From Candidatus Avelusimicrobium cornigerorum (GTDB lineage Bacteria; Elusimicrobiota; Elusimicrobia; Elusimicrobiales; Elusimicrobiaceae), in assembly GCA_002309715.1 (NCBI GenBank), contig DBXW01000001.1, forward strand, positions 1 to 62,703: 62,703 nt of DNA, read 5' to 3'. Below are positions 17,239-28,000 of the stretch, in pieces. A program made the translations under genes and the position numbers. Numbering within the stretch: the stretch's first letter is position 1; each line of letters opens with the position of its first letter. A model generated the notes under the pieces. The model was not told where the DNA came from and did not search any database. It saw only the letters and a list, made by a program, of their open reading frames with translations.

Positions 17239-17741
17239 CCGCCAAACGCCGACCTACCCGCCGAAAAAGTATGACCAAAAAACAAATTAAGTTTTGGGCA
17301 TCCGTTATCATTACCGTTATTTTGTACTTTATGCAACAGCAGGGCAAACCCTTAAGCAAAACCGGCCCTGTACAAGACGAGCAAACCTTTGAAGATGTTT
17401 CCATCGCCTCTATTTACGACGGAGATACTTTTAAAATCAATTTAAATTGTTCGCTTGCGGTATATTGCGAAAAAGTACCCGTGCGTGTGCGCGGCGTAGA
17501 TACACCGGAAATAAAAGGCAAAACCCCACGCGAGAAAAATCTGGCACAAAAAGCCAAAGAATTTACAAAAGAATTTTTAAGCGTGGCTCCGGTGTCGCTC
17601 TCTAATTGCGGGCGCGATAAATACTTCCGCTTGCTGTGCGACGTTACCAACGGTGAAGGCAAAGATTTAGCGCGCGAACTTATCAAGCGCGACTACGGAT
17701 ATTCGTACCAAGGCGGTACCAAAAGCAAAAAGTATCAGTAA
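17235..17741 (+). CDS. Staphylococcal-nuclease-like thermonuclease, membrane-anchored
   Basis: 168 residues. A hydrophobic N-terminal segment (~17-33) anchors or exports it, followed by a complete SNase fold: YDGDTFK, RVRGVDTPE (catalytic Asp, Thr, Glu) and RDKYFRLL (second Arg). All key residues of Staphylococcus nuclease (Asp21, Arg35, Asp40, Glu43, Arg87 equivalents) appear kept. The cytoplasmic-side N-terminus is basic, which fits a Sec signal anchor. The start overlaps the kinase stop; a Met at 17271 is a possible later start. It probably degrades extracellular DNA/RNA with calcium. Confidence 0.85.
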   Translation: MTAKRRPTRRKSMTKKQIKFWASVIITVILYFMQQQGKPLSKTGPVQDEQTFEDVSIASIYDGDTFKINLNCSLAVYCEKVPVRVRGVDTPEIKGKTPREKNLAQKAKEFTKEFLSVAPVSLSNCGRDKYFRLLCDVTNGEGKDLARELIKRDYGYSYQGGTKSKKYQ

Positions 17742-17746
17742 TACGC

Positions 17747-18298
17747 TTAGACTGTTTTCTTCAGATGATTTAATTTATACCACTGGAGCGACAAAATAGT
17801 TTTGGCATCGGTAATTTGACCGTTTTTAATCATACTGTACGCTTTTTTAAGCGGAATTTTTTTGACGTTAATAAACTCGTCATCATCCAAATCGGTCTTG
17901 CCGCGTGTAAGCCCGCTGGCCACATACAAATGTTGTACTTCATTAGAAAACGCATTACACGGATGAAAAACTAAAATTTCTTTTAAAGATTTAGCCGTTA
18001 GGCCCGTCTCTTGTTTTAATTCTTCCCGCGCGCACGTTAAAAAACTTTGCCCCGGTTCTCGCTTACCGGCCGGAATTTCCAAGGTGGCTGTTCCTACCGG
18101 ATAGCGGAATTGTTCCACCAAATACACAAAACCTTTTTCCACCGGTAAAATACCGCTTGCCCCCCGATGCTTTAGGTAAATCCGCACGCTTTTGTTGCCG
18201 TTTACCAATTTGACTTCATCTAATTTTACATCCAACACACCCTTATATAGGGTTTGGGAAGAAATCTTTGACTCTTTTAATTTACTATAATGTTTCAT
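17747..18298 (-). CDS. Nudix hydrolase (ADP-ribose pyrophosphatase-like) with altered Nudix box
   Basis: 183 residues with the NudF/ADPRase layout: GVLDVKLDEVKL, then GFVYLVEQFRYPVGTATLEIPAG. The Nudix box GKREPGQSFLTCAREELK continues QETGL; against GX5EX7REUXEEXGU the first Glu is Gln, the Arg is Glu and the first Glu of the EE pair is Gln. Two metal-binding Glu remain. It probably hydrolyses nucleoside diphosphate sugars, possibly with reduced or shifted activity. No strong ribosome site is seen. Confidence 0.8.
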   Translation of the reverse strand: MKHYSKLKESKISSQTLYKGVLDVKLDEVKLVNGNKSVRIYLKHRGASGILPVEKGFVYLVEQFRYPVGTATLEIPAGKREPGQSFLTCAREELKQETGLTAKSLKEILVFHPCNAFSNEVQHLYVASGLTRGKTDLDDDEFINVKKIPLKKAYSMIKNGQITDAKTILSLQWYKLNHLKKTV

Positions 18299-18362
18299 AT
18301 AAACATTTTACCTTTTTTGCCCTTTTTCGGCCAAAACCGGACCGAAAACAATAGGACTTACT

Positions 18363-21300
18363 ATGACAGAATTTGTTCAACTACACAACCACACCGATTA
18401 TTCTTTATTAGACGGGATGTTACGCGTATCCGACGAAAAACACAAACCATCTAAATTCTTGCAGGGGCTAGCCGAGCAAGGCATCCCCGCGATGGCCATT
18501 ACAGACCACGGCAATTTATACGGCGCATTGGATTTTTATGCTTCCGCAAAAGGCGCCGGTTTAAAGCCCATTGTCGGGTGCGAGTTTTATATTACCGAAG
18601 GAAAATATAAAGAGAAAGATAAATCACGCACCGGGCACTTAACCTTGCTCGCCCGCAACTACGAAGGCTATTTGAACTTAATGAAATTAAATTCAATGGC
18701 CTGGATAGATGGATTTTACTATCATCCGCGCATTGATAAAGAGATTTTGGCCCAGCACGCGGGCGGACTGCTTTGTATGTCGGGCTGTCTAAAGGGTTTT
18801 TTATCGCAATACGTGCGCGAGCCGGGCGGGATGGAAAAAGCCTGCGCACTCGCTCATGAGTACGAAAACATTTTTGGTAAGGGAAACTATTATATTGAAC
18901 TGATGGACCACGGCATTCGCGAAGAAATAGAAGCACTCCCTATGCTAAAAGATGTTGCCAAAATTACCGGCATCCCAATGGTGGCCACCAACGATTGCCA
19001 CTACGAGAAAAAAGAAGACTGGGAAGCACACGACGTACACGTATGCATTTCCACCCGCAAAACCTTAAGCGACCCGAACCGAATGAAAATGTCGCACGAG
19101 TTATATTTTAAATCGCCTGATGAAATGTGGACACTTTTCTCGCATACGCCCGAAGCGTGCAAAAACACACTGGCCATTGCGGAAAAATGTAATTTGGAGT
19201 TTCCTAAACATGGGTTTATTTTGCCGAATTTTGATATCCCGCCCGAATTTGCCACCCCGGCTGATTACTTTAAAGATCTATGCCGCAAAGGCCTTACCAA
19301 AAAGTTAAACGGCAACGTGCCCCCGGAGTATTGGGAACGATTAGATTACGAATTTAATGTCATCATCACCATGGGGTTTGATTGCTACTTCCTTATTGTG
19401 CAAGATTTTATCAATTGGGCCCGCGCGCACGATATTCCCATAGGTCCGGGCCGCGGCTCCGGGGCCGGCTCTTTGGTGGCCTATAGTTTGGACATTACCC
19501 GCTTGGATCCGATTGAACATAAACTCCTGTTTGAACGGTTCTTAAACCCCGATCGCGTCAGTATGCCCGATATTGATACCGATATGTCCGACACCGGGCG
19601 GGAACGTGTCATTGAATATGTGCGCCAAAAATACGGCGCGGACCGTGTATCGCAAATTATCACCTTCGGCACGCTCAAGGCCAAAAACGCACTTACCGAT
19701 GTGGCACGCGTGATGGAAATGCCCATAGCCGAAGCCAAACGCCTAACCAAAATGATCCCCAACGATCCCAAAATGACGTCGTTGGAAAAAGCCTTGGAAA
19801 TAAATGATTTCAAAAATGAAGTAACCAATAATCCGCAAAGTAAACGCGTGTTTGAAATGGCCAAAAAATTAGAAGGCCTTAAACGCAACACCGGAGTACA
19901 CGCCGCCGGAGTGCTGATTACCAAGGAAGCCGTGAGTGAATATATCCCGTTGGCACGCGGAAAAGATGATGTCATTATTACCCAATTTGAAGGAGAGCCA
20001 TGTTCCAATTTAGGGTTACTTAAGATGGACTTTTTGGGGCTGCGCACGTTAACGGTTATTGATAATGCCGAAAAAATGATTCGCGCTCGTCACAACCCCG
20101 ATTTTGATATCAACAAAATTCCTCTTGACGATAAAAAAACGTACGATATGCTTTCCGCTTGCCATACATTAGGTATCTTCCAATTAGAAAGCGGCGGGAT
20201 GCGCGATTTAATTAAAAAATTACAACCGACTAAATTCAGTGATTTATCGGCACTTGTGGCTTTATACCGCCCGGGGCCGATGGAATCGGGGATGATGGAC
20301 ACATACGTACGACGGAAAAACGGACAAGAAAAAATCGTTTACGAATCTCCGCTTTTGGAAGAGCCCCTTAAAGATACATACGGTTGTATGCTTTATCAAG
20401 AACAAATTATGGAAATTTCCAAACGTTTAGGCGGTTTTACCCCCGGCGAGGCCGACACTTTACGCAAAGCCATGGGGAAAAAGAAAATTGACGTTATGGA
20501 AAAATTCGGCCGCAAATTTATTGATGGGTGTAAAGCCAATAAAATTCCAGAAAAAGTCGGCAGCCACATTTACGAACAGATGAAAGCGTTTGCCGGATAC
20601 GGATTTAATAAATCTCACTCGTACGCCTACGCGTTGGTCTCTTACCAAACGGCTTATTTAAAGGCCAATTATCCCATTGAGTTTATGTGTGCCTCGCTTA
20701 GTAACGAAATCGGACACAATGCAATCGGGGCAGATGATAAGGAAAACAAAATTGTAACGTATTTGGCCGAAGCACGCCGCCAAGGATTTGAAATTTTACC
20801 GCCGGATATTAACGCGTCAGAGCCGGATTTTTCCGTAGAAGAAAAAGATGGGAAAGAGTGTATCCGTTTTGCCCTAAACGCGATTAAAAACTCGGGAGAA
20901 GACGCTTGCGCATTGATTGTACGCGAGCGTAAGGAAAACGGCAAATACACATCGCTGGAAAATCTTTGCAACCGCCCGGCATTGGCCGAAACCATCAACA
21001 AAAAAGCGGTGGAAAGTTTAATTAAAGCCGGCGCGTTAGACTCTACCGCTCCTACGCAAGATCCGCGCCAAACACGCGCCGACGCACTGGCTAATTTAGA
21101 CACCGTGGTAGACGACGCCCACCAATCCGCGCGGGATCGCAAAAAAATTAACACGGCCAGTTTATTTGGAGATGATTTTTCCACGTTAACCAGCGTCAAA
21201 GTGCCCCCTCTTTCCCGCGAAGAACTTCTCGGCTACGAAAAAGAAGTCTTGGGTTTATTTTTCAGCGGACACCCTATGGAAAAATACCAACGTAATTTGG

Positions 21301-21851
21301 CCCAACTCCGCGCGACGCCTATTATTGATATTGTGGAAGGTCGCGCCACGGGGCGGTTAAATGTGCTGGGTATTATTACCCTACTCAAGCGGCGGCAAAC
21401 CAAAAAAACAAAAAAAGACTATGCACAATTGGTCATTGAAGATTGCACAGGCGCTTTATCGGTTAATGTATATCCGAGCACGTATGAAACCACCGGAGCA
21501 CTCTTGGCCCCAAACGCTATTTTAAATTTTATGGGAGACATCCGCACTGACGATGACAGCGCGCGCATTGAACTCAATTTGCAAGATGTCAGTAACATTA
21601 CCGATCTGATTTCCAACCTGGCCAAAGAATTCACCGTACGCTTACCCGCCGGCTACACCAAAGAGCAACTTGAAAAACTAAAAAGTTATTTGGATATGAC
21701 GCGCGGGACCACGACCGTGTTCTTGGAAATCCCTTCCAAAGAAGATACTTCCAAAATTCACCGCATCCGCACCAACAAACGTGTATTACTACACAAAGGA
21801 CTTTTGGATTATATAGAAAACACTTGGGGAAACGCTTGGACATTTAAATAA
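18363..21851 (+). CDS. dnaE: DNA polymerase III alpha subunit
   Basis: 1162 residues, the same length as E. coli DnaE. N-terminal PHP domain (FVQLHNHTDYSLLDGM, TDHGN), polymerase palm with PDIDTD around residue 400 and GRGSGAGSLVAYSL, fingers (RPGPMESGMMDTYVRRK, YQEQIM, HSYAYALVSYQTAYLK), and a C-terminal OB domain with tail. It is the replicative polymerase. It stands alone with a weak GGA ribosome site. Confidence 0.98.
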   Translation: MTEFVQLHNHTDYSLLDGMLRVSDEKHKPSKFLQGLAEQGIPAMAITDHGNLYGALDFYASAKGAGLKPIVGCEFYITEGKYKEKDKSRTGHLTLLARNYEGYLNLMKLNSMAWIDGFYYHPRIDKEILAQHAGGLLCMSGCLKGFLSQYVREPGGMEKACALAHEYENIFGKGNYYIELMDHGIREEIEALPMLKDVAKITGIPMVATNDCHYEKKEDWEAHDVHVCISTRKTLSDPNRMKMSHELYFKSPDEMWTLFSHTPEACKNTLAIAEKCNLEFPKHGFILPNFDIPPEFATPADYFKDLCRKGLTKKLNGNVPPEYWERLDYEFNVIITMGFDCYFLIVQDFINWARAHDIPIGPGRGSGAGSLVAYSLDITRLDPIEHKLLFERFLNPDRVSMPDIDTDMSDTGRERVIEYVRQKYGADRVSQIITFGTLKAKNALTDVARVMEMPIAEAKRLTKMIPNDPKMTSLEKALEINDFKNEVTNNPQSKRVFEMAKKLEGLKRNTGVHAAGVLITKEAVSEYIPLARGKDDVIITQFEGEPCSNLGLLKMDFLGLRTLTVIDNAEKMIRARHNPDFDINKIPLDDKKTYDMLSACHTLGIFQLESGGMRDLIKKLQPTKFSDLSALVALYRPGPMESGMMDTYVRRKNGQEKIVYESPLLEEPLKDTYGCMLYQEQIMEISKRLGGFTPGEADTLRKAMGKKKIDVMEKFGRKFIDGCKANKIPEKVGSHIYEQMKAFAGYGFNKSHSYAYALVSYQTAYLKANYPIEFMCASLSNEIGHNAIGADDKENKIVTYLAEARRQGFEILPPDINASEPDFSVEEKDGKECIRFALNAIKNSGEDACALIVRERKENGKYTSLENLCNRPALAETINKKAVESLIKAGALDSTAPTQDPRQTRADALANLDTVVDDAHQSARDRKKINTASLFGDDFSTLTSVKVPPLSREELLGYEKEVLGLFFSGHPMEKYQRNLAQLRATPIIDIVEGRATGRLNVLGIITLLKRRQTKKTKKDYAQLVIEDCTGALSVNVYPSTYETTGALLAPNAILNFMGDIRTDDDSARIELNLQDVSNITDLISNLAKEFTVRLPAGYTKEQLEKLKSYLDMTRGTTTVFLEIPSKEDTSKIHRIRTNKRVLLHKGLLDYIENTWGNAWTFK

Positions 21852-21881
21852 CCCTTTTTCCCCCATACCGGCGGCCCAATT

Positions 21882-21899
21882 TTCAAACGATTGTTTGAA
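21882..21899. promoter_or_regulatory. Probable TetR-family operator overlapping the efflux operon promoter
   Basis: Perfect 7+7 inverted repeat TTCAAAC-gatt-GTTTGAA. It overlaps the -35 (TTGAAT, 21895-21900) of a promoter whose -10 is TATAAT at 21919-21924. This is where the TetR product encoded immediately downstream would bind to repress itself and the pump. Confidence 0.75.
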
Positions 21900-21924
21900 T
21901 TTACCGCCCTTGTTTTGATATAAT
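21895..21924 (+). promoter_or_regulatory. Promoter of the tetR-RND operon (leaderless start)
   Basis: TTGAAT, 18-base spacer, TATAAT with an extended -10 TG. The -10 ends six bases before the ATG at 21931, so a start site seven bases past the -10 falls on the A of the start codon. No Shine-Dalgarno is present. Confidence 0.65.
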
Positions 21925-21930
21925 TTAAAT

Positions 21931-22578
21931 ATGAAGGATACCCGTAAAAAATTATTACGCACCGCTGCGCGCTTGTTTGCCCAAAAAGGGTTTTCCGGCA
22001 CATCGGTGCGCGATATTGTAACCGCGGCTGGCGTAAATGTATCGGCTATCCACTATTATTTTGGCGACAAACGCAATTTGTACCGCGAAACGCTACGCCA
22101 ACTCGTGGAAGACCAACACAAAAGCGTATGGGACAAAACCCATCTGCCCAGCCCGAAAGAATTAACTTCCTATTCTTACGAACAAGCCTTGGACTTACTA
22201 CACCTAATGTTTGACCGTCTGTTAGAACATAGTTTAAGCCAAAAAATATTACCGCTTGAACGCATTTTTACACGGGTGGAATTGGAATCAGCCCCAACTC
22301 GGAAAATGCTGTTATCTTATATGGCACCGTTGCATGAACTTCCCTACAAACTGCTAGCCAAAATTACAGACCTACCGGAAAATTCGCCGGAGATGGTGTT
22401 TGTATCGCACAGCATTTTCGGGCAGATTTTATTATCGGAGTGCCACCGGCTTGTTATTTTAGACAAGTTGGGAATTAAGCATATTTCCCCGGAACTTCGT
22501 CAACAAATAAGAGATTTAATTTGGAAAAATACGCTAGCCATCTTAAATGGTTATAAAAAAGGAACTAAAAAACGATGA
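21931..22578 (+). CDS. TetR family transcriptional regulator
   Basis: 215 residues. The N-terminal helix-turn-helix is typical (LLRTAARLFAQKGFSGTS, then VRDIVTAAGVNVSAIHYYFGDKRNLY, ~8-52). The C-terminal domain, of CecR/DUF1956 size, is predicted to bind a ligand. As the first gene of the efflux operon with a palindrome over its own -35, it should be an autorepressor released by pump substrates. It overlaps the outer-membrane factor gene by ATGA. Confidence 0.93.
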   Translation: MKDTRKKLLRTAARLFAQKGFSGTSVRDIVTAAGVNVSAIHYYFGDKRNLYRETLRQLVEDQHKSVWDKTHLPSPKELTSYSYEQALDLLHLMFDRLLEHSLSQKILPLERIFTRVELESAPTRKMLLSYMAPLHELPYKLLAKITDLPENSPEMVFVSHSIFGQILLSECHRLVILDKLGIKHISPELRQQIRDLIWKNTLAILNGYKKGTKKR

Positions 22579-23909
22579 AAAAATATCTATTCTTGGCCGC
22601 ATTGTGCGCGTTTTCCGTGCCTGCCGCGGCACTTGATCCGCTGGGCGCGTACCGCGTACGTCCGCCGCAAGGCTGTGTGGATAAAGACGTAACAACGCAA
22701 AGTTTAAATTTGGAAGATCTTATCCAAATCAGTCTTTGTACTAACCCGGCTTTGGCTTCGCAATATATGAGTCTAAAAGCGCAAGAGGCTTCTTTGGGCG
22801 CCTCGCGCGCGGAATATCTGCCGGCTATTACGTTAACGGGCGTCGGGCAAATTACCGGCGATAAGGTGGAGCACAGCCGCTACGTACAAGACGAGCCTAT
22901 TCAAGGCAAGGCGGAAGCCGCGTGGTTACTTTTTGACTTCGGCAGGCGCGAAGCCAACATCCGTAGCATCGGTCTATATACAAAAGCCGCCGCTTCGCAA
23001 TATGACGCAACCACGCGCAATTTGTTTTTGTCCGTACAAACAGCATACTTAAATTTACTCGCCGCACAAGAATCTTTGGTAAGTGCCAAAGCAAGTTTAG
23101 AGACGTACCAACATTCATACGAAGAAGCACAAAAACGTTATAAACTCGGGATGGTTTCTTTAAGCGATAAATTGCAGGCCAAAACGCGTTATGAACAATC
23201 TTTATTGACGGTAGTGCAACACGAAAACCAGGTCAATCAATATAGCGGTGCATTAGCGGTTTTACTTAACTTACGCCCTGACACACCAATCAGTTTAGTT
23301 AAACCCACTTTCAACGAACAAGATACTAAAATCAAAAACAATGATGTGCAGGAACTGATGGCGCAAGCATTAGAAAAACGTCCGGAACTGTTAGCCCAGA
23401 AAAACACACAAGAGGCCGCCAAGGCTAACTTGACCGCGGCACGCGCGCGCTTGCTTCCTTCGCTCAGTGTGACCGCTTCTACTGCCCTGGGCGACAATTG
23501 GAAACACAGTCAACCCTACCTTACGAATAATGCGGCCGGATTGGTGCTCTCGTGGCCGATTTTTTCCGGTTTTGCCAATACATATGCTGCCGAGCAAGCG
23601 TCTTTCCTGTATAAACAAACACAAAACCAAACCGAAAATATCAAACGCCAAGTAGAAAACGAAGTATGGAGTGCATATCAAAACTACAAAACAGCCGAAC
23701 GCTCGTATGAAATCAGCCAAACGGTTTTGGAAAGCGCCGAAGAAAACCACCGCGTAGCCTTCCGCTATTACGAGTTAGGCAAAACGGATATCTTAAATCT
23801 ACTTTCCGCAGTAGCCCAACTGGCTGATGCGCGTCAAAATAAGATTACATCTTTTTATAGTTTATTATTAAGCAAAGCCAATTTATATAGAAGCATTGGA
23901 GAATACTAA
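22575..23909 (+). CDS. TolC-family outer-membrane efflux protein
   Basis: 444 residues with a signal peptide (cleavage about AAA-LD, residue 19) and two structural repeats typical of TolC: LEDLIQISLCTNPALASQY and VQELMAQALEKRPELLAQ, each with a long helical hairpin. It forms the outer-membrane channel of the tripartite pump with the two genes that follow. Confidence 0.94.
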   Translation: MKKYLFLAALCAFSVPAAALDPLGAYRVRPPQGCVDKDVTTQSLNLEDLIQISLCTNPALASQYMSLKAQEASLGASRAEYLPAITLTGVGQITGDKVEHSRYVQDEPIQGKAEAAWLLFDFGRREANIRSIGLYTKAAASQYDATTRNLFLSVQTAYLNLLAAQESLVSAKASLETYQHSYEEAQKRYKLGMVSLSDKLQAKTRYEQSLLTVVQHENQVNQYSGALAVLLNLRPDTPISLVKPTFNEQDTKIKNNDVQELMAQALEKRPELLAQKNTQEAAKANLTAARARLLPSLSVTASTALGDNWKHSQPYLTNNAAGLVLSWPIFSGFANTYAAEQASFLYKQTQNQTENIKRQVENEVWSAYQNYKTAERSYEISQTVLESAEENHRVAFRYYELGKTDILNLLSAVAQLADARQNKITSFYSLLLSKANLYRSIGEY

Positions 23910-23911
23910 TT

Positions 23912-25081
23912 ATGAATAAAAGAACTGTTAAACGTTACATTAAATATACGCTTATGTTTCTTATCGGCATAGGCCTTGGGTTTTACATAAAAGGAAAATT
24001 TTTCTCCGGCGCGGCGGCCGGTATGTATGGTGCTGCCGGTCAAGCCAGCGTTTTAGCCAAGACCGTCGCCAAACGCCCGGTTGCACTAGGGAAATCATTT
24101 ATTGCCAAAGTGGAAGCCATCAACGCAGCGGACGTTATCCCACAGGTTTCCGGCTATATTGATGAGGTACGCTTTCAAGACGGTTCTTTTGTGCAAGAAG
24201 GTGACGTGTTGTTTGTGATTGACCAAGCCCGCTATCAGGCTGCCGCTTCGGCGGCTGAAGCCGCGTTGGAAAAAGCCAAAGCCAGCCTCAAACAAATTCA
24301 AAGTAATTATAATCGCGAAATTACTCTTTATAAAGATAAAATGTTGTCCAAGGCTGATTTGGAAGTAGCCGAAAGTAATTTAGCCACCGCTAAAGCCAAC
24401 GTCAAGTCGGCCCAAGCCAGTTTTGATTTGGCTAAATTAGATTTGCAATATACCGAGGTTCGCTCCCCTATCAGCGGTTACATCGGCAAAGCCCTTATGA
24501 CCAAAGGCAACTTGGCAACCGCCGGAGTAAACAAATTAGCCCGCGTAATTCAAATGGATCCGATTCGGGTGGTTTTCTCTATCACCGACAAAGAACGTTT
24601 GGCAGGATTGGACCAACTAACCACCCAACAGCCCGATATTCAAATATCCTTGCCCAACGGGCAAACGATTGAAATCCCGCAAGCCACCGTGTTTGCCGAT
24701 AACGAAATCAATGCCCAAACCGCTACGATTGCCGTGTATGCGCAAGCGCAAAATCAAGATAACAAACTTATCCCCGGCAACTACGTAAATGTTACGGTCA
24801 GCACCGATAAATTCCGCCCGGTTATCTTAATCCCGCAAACGGCTGTTTCCCAAGATGCCAGCGGCCAATATGTCATGACCGTCAACGCCGATAACGTGGT
24901 GGTGCAAAAATATATCACATTAGGCGATGTGGTAGACGGACAATATGTAGTAATCTCCGGCTTGGAAGACGGCGACAGGGTAGTTCCTGTGGGACAGCAA
25001 AAATTACAAAACGGCCAAAAAGTAAACGTCAGCGTAACCGACGCAGCCCCGACTATCAACACGCCCGCGGAGGGAAAATAA
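23912..25081 (+). CDS. RND efflux periplasmic adaptor subunit (HlyD/AcrA family)
   Basis: 389 residues. N-terminal membrane anchor (~11-27), a split lipoyl domain (GYIDEVRFQDGSFVQEGDVL and VRSPISGYIGKAL), a coiled-coil hairpin between them, a beta-barrel and a C-terminal membrane-proximal domain (VVISGLEDGDRVV). It links the inner-membrane pump to the TolC-like channel. It starts two bases after the outer-membrane gene. Confidence 0.94.
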   Translation: MNKRTVKRYIKYTLMFLIGIGLGFYIKGKFFSGAAAGMYGAAGQASVLAKTVAKRPVALGKSFIAKVEAINAADVIPQVSGYIDEVRFQDGSFVQEGDVLFVIDQARYQAAASAAEAALEKAKASLKQIQSNYNREITLYKDKMLSKADLEVAESNLATAKANVKSAQASFDLAKLDLQYTEVRSPISGYIGKALMTKGNLATAGVNKLARVIQMDPIRVVFSITDKERLAGLDQLTTQQPDIQISLPNGQTIEIPQATVFADNEINAQTATIAVYAQAQNQDNKLIPGNYVNVTVSTDKFRPVILIPQTAVSQDASGQYVMTVNADNVVVQKYITLGDVVDGQYVVISGLEDGDRVVPVGQQKLQNGQKVNVSVTDAAPTINTPAEGK

Positions 25082-25084
25082 TTC

Positions 25085-28000
25085 ATGTTTGCTAAATTCT
25101 TTATTAACCGCCCGCGTTTTGCATTAGTCATTTCGCTGATTTTATGTTTAGCCGGTATTATTGCGCTTCGCACGTTACCGGTTGCCTTGTACCCCGAAAT
25201 TACACCGCCGGAAGTAGTGGTGCGCGCTTCATATCCCGGTGCCAGTGCCGAAGTAATTGCTAAAACAGTCGGTATCCCGCTAGAGTCCAGTGTCAACGGG
25301 GTGGAAGATATGCTCTATATGTCTTCCGACTCTGCCGACGGCTCCTACATGCTTACCGTTACTTTTAAAACGGGGGTGGATCCGGACATTGCGCAAGTAA
25401 AAGTACAAAACCGCGTTTCACAAGCCACGCCACTTTTACCGGCAGAAGTTACCCGTCATGGCCTTACCGTATTTCGCCGTTCATCTAACATTTTAGGCCT
25501 TGTCTCATTTAGCGATCCCAGCGGTAAAATGTCTACGCTGGACATCAGTGATTATTTAAATAATAACGTGCAGAAAAACTTAAGCCGTATCACCGGCGTA
25601 GGGGAAGCCCGTGTATTCGGTGCAGCCAAAAGTATGCGCGTTTGGTTAGATGCCGATAAAATGGCGGCTATGAACATCTCGGCCGCCAACGTTAAAGCCG
25701 CTATTGCCAGCCAAAACTATCAACCCTCGTTAGGTAAAATTGGGGCTCGCCCCAACGACGGTTCGGTATTGACCATTTATGCCTTGCAAACAGAGGGACG
25801 TCTGAACTCCGCCGAAGAATTTGGCAACATCATCGTACGCACCGACGAGCAAGGCGGGCTCGTGCGCTTGAACGAAATTGCCCGTGTGGAAGCCGGGCAA
25901 GAATCGTACAGCCATGCGGCTTCGTTTGACGGCCATTCATCCGTACCGATTATGATTAACCTTTCTTCCGGAGCCAATGCGTTGGAAACCGTTAAGGAAG
26001 TACGCGCGGAATTAAAACGCTTGGAAGGGTTTTTCCCCAAAGGGTTGCAATACGAATTTTCCATTGATACGACCGACTTTATCAATGCCTCTATTGAAGA
26101 AGTATTACTCACTTTATTCATCACGTTTATGCTCGTAGTAGCGGTGTGCTATATTTTCTTGCAAGATTGGCGCGCCACGTTAGTGCCGGCAGCCACTATC
26201 CCGGTTTCACTACTCGGTACGTTTGCGGTCATGATGGCGCTTGGATATTCCATCAATATGTTTACGTTGTTTGCCCTGGTGCTCGCCATCGGGCTTGTGG
26301 TAGACGATGCTATTTGTGTGGTGGAACGTGTTATTACGCTAATGAATCGCGAACAGAAAACAGCCTTTGAAGCAGCCAACCAAGCCATGGAAGAACTTTC
26401 CAGCGCGCTCATTGCTACAACGCTTGTGCTGCTTGCCATCTTTGTACCGATTACGTTTATGGGTGGTATCACCGGTAAAATTTACACGCAGTTCGCGGTA
26501 ACAATTTCGGTGGCGGTCTGTTTCTCTACGTTAAACGCGTTGTCGTTATCACCGGCTATTTGCGCCACCATGTTGAAACCGATCCCGGAAACAAAATTTT
26601 TCATCTTGCGTTGGTTTAATGTGACAGTACTGCGCGGCGCACGCAGTTACCGCAAATTAGTACGACGATTAGCCCGCAAAGTCATTATTATCTTGCTGTT
26701 TGTGGGATTTGTCGTATTGGATTTTGCACTACTTAATTTTATGAGCACGTCATTTATCCCGGTGGAAGACCAGGGCATTGTGCTTGTGGATGTGCAACTG
26801 CCCGAAGGAGCCACGTTTGCCCGTACCCAAGCCGTGATGGACCAAGTAATTGACGGTATTAAAAAAACGCCCGGTGTTAAACACGTTACTAACGTAATTG
26901 GGTTTAGTATGCTTGGCGGCAGCGGGGAAAACACCGCTATCGCGTTCGTGGCGTTAGACCCGTGGAGCAAACGCAAATCTAAAAATTTATTGCAATCCAG
27001 CATTGCACAAAAATTCAATATGCAATTTGCGTCTATCCCGGATGCTACTGTCCGCGCGGTGGAAATGCCTTCCATCCCGGGGCTCGGTACGTCAGGCGGA
27101 CTTGATTTGCGTTTACAGTCACTCAACGATTTTGATTACCAAAAATTAGCCAATACCGCTAATTTAATGGGTTTTAAAATGATGAGTGACCCGTCTATGC
27201 AGATTGCTTACTCTACGTTTAAAGCCGATACCCCCAACATTTATTTAGACGTTAACCGCGCTAAAGCCGAAAGTATGAAAGTGCCGGTTTCCAATGTGTT
27301 TTCTATTTTGGAAAACTACTTGGGTTCGGCCTATGTGGGAGATGTAAACTTTGGCACACAAATTAACAAAGTAATCATGCAATCGGAAGGAAAATATCGC
27401 ATGACGCCGGAAAACATCAATAAAATGTATGTGACCAGTTCTACCGGTGAACTCGTGCCGCTGATGGCACTAGTGGATATGAAATACGTATTGTCGCCGC
27501 GGCAAATTTCGCGCTATAACCAATACCCGGCGGCTACAATTATGGTTCCGGCAGTTGTGACCAGCACCGGGGAAGCCATGGAACATACCGAAGAAATTAT
27601 GAAGAACTTGCCGCCCGGTTACTCGTACGAGTGGACCGGCATGAGTTATCAGGAGAAACAAAACAAGGGGCAAATCAATGTGCTGATTTTACTGGCTGTT
27701 ACCTTTGCCTATTTGTTCCTAGTGGCGCAATATGAAAGTTGGACAATTCCGATACCGGTGTTGATGTCTGTGGTGGCGGCAGTAGGCGGCGGCTTGTTTG
27801 GGTTGTGGATAATGGGATTGTCTATGAGTATTTATGCCCAGTTAGGGCTCGTATTGCTGGTTGGGTTAGCCGCTAAAAACGCTATTTTAATCGTAGAGTT
27901 TGCCAAAGACGAACACCAAAACGGTACGTCTATTTATCTTTCTGCCATGGATGGTCTCACCCAACGGTTTCGCCCGGTATTGATGACGGCATTTACGTTT

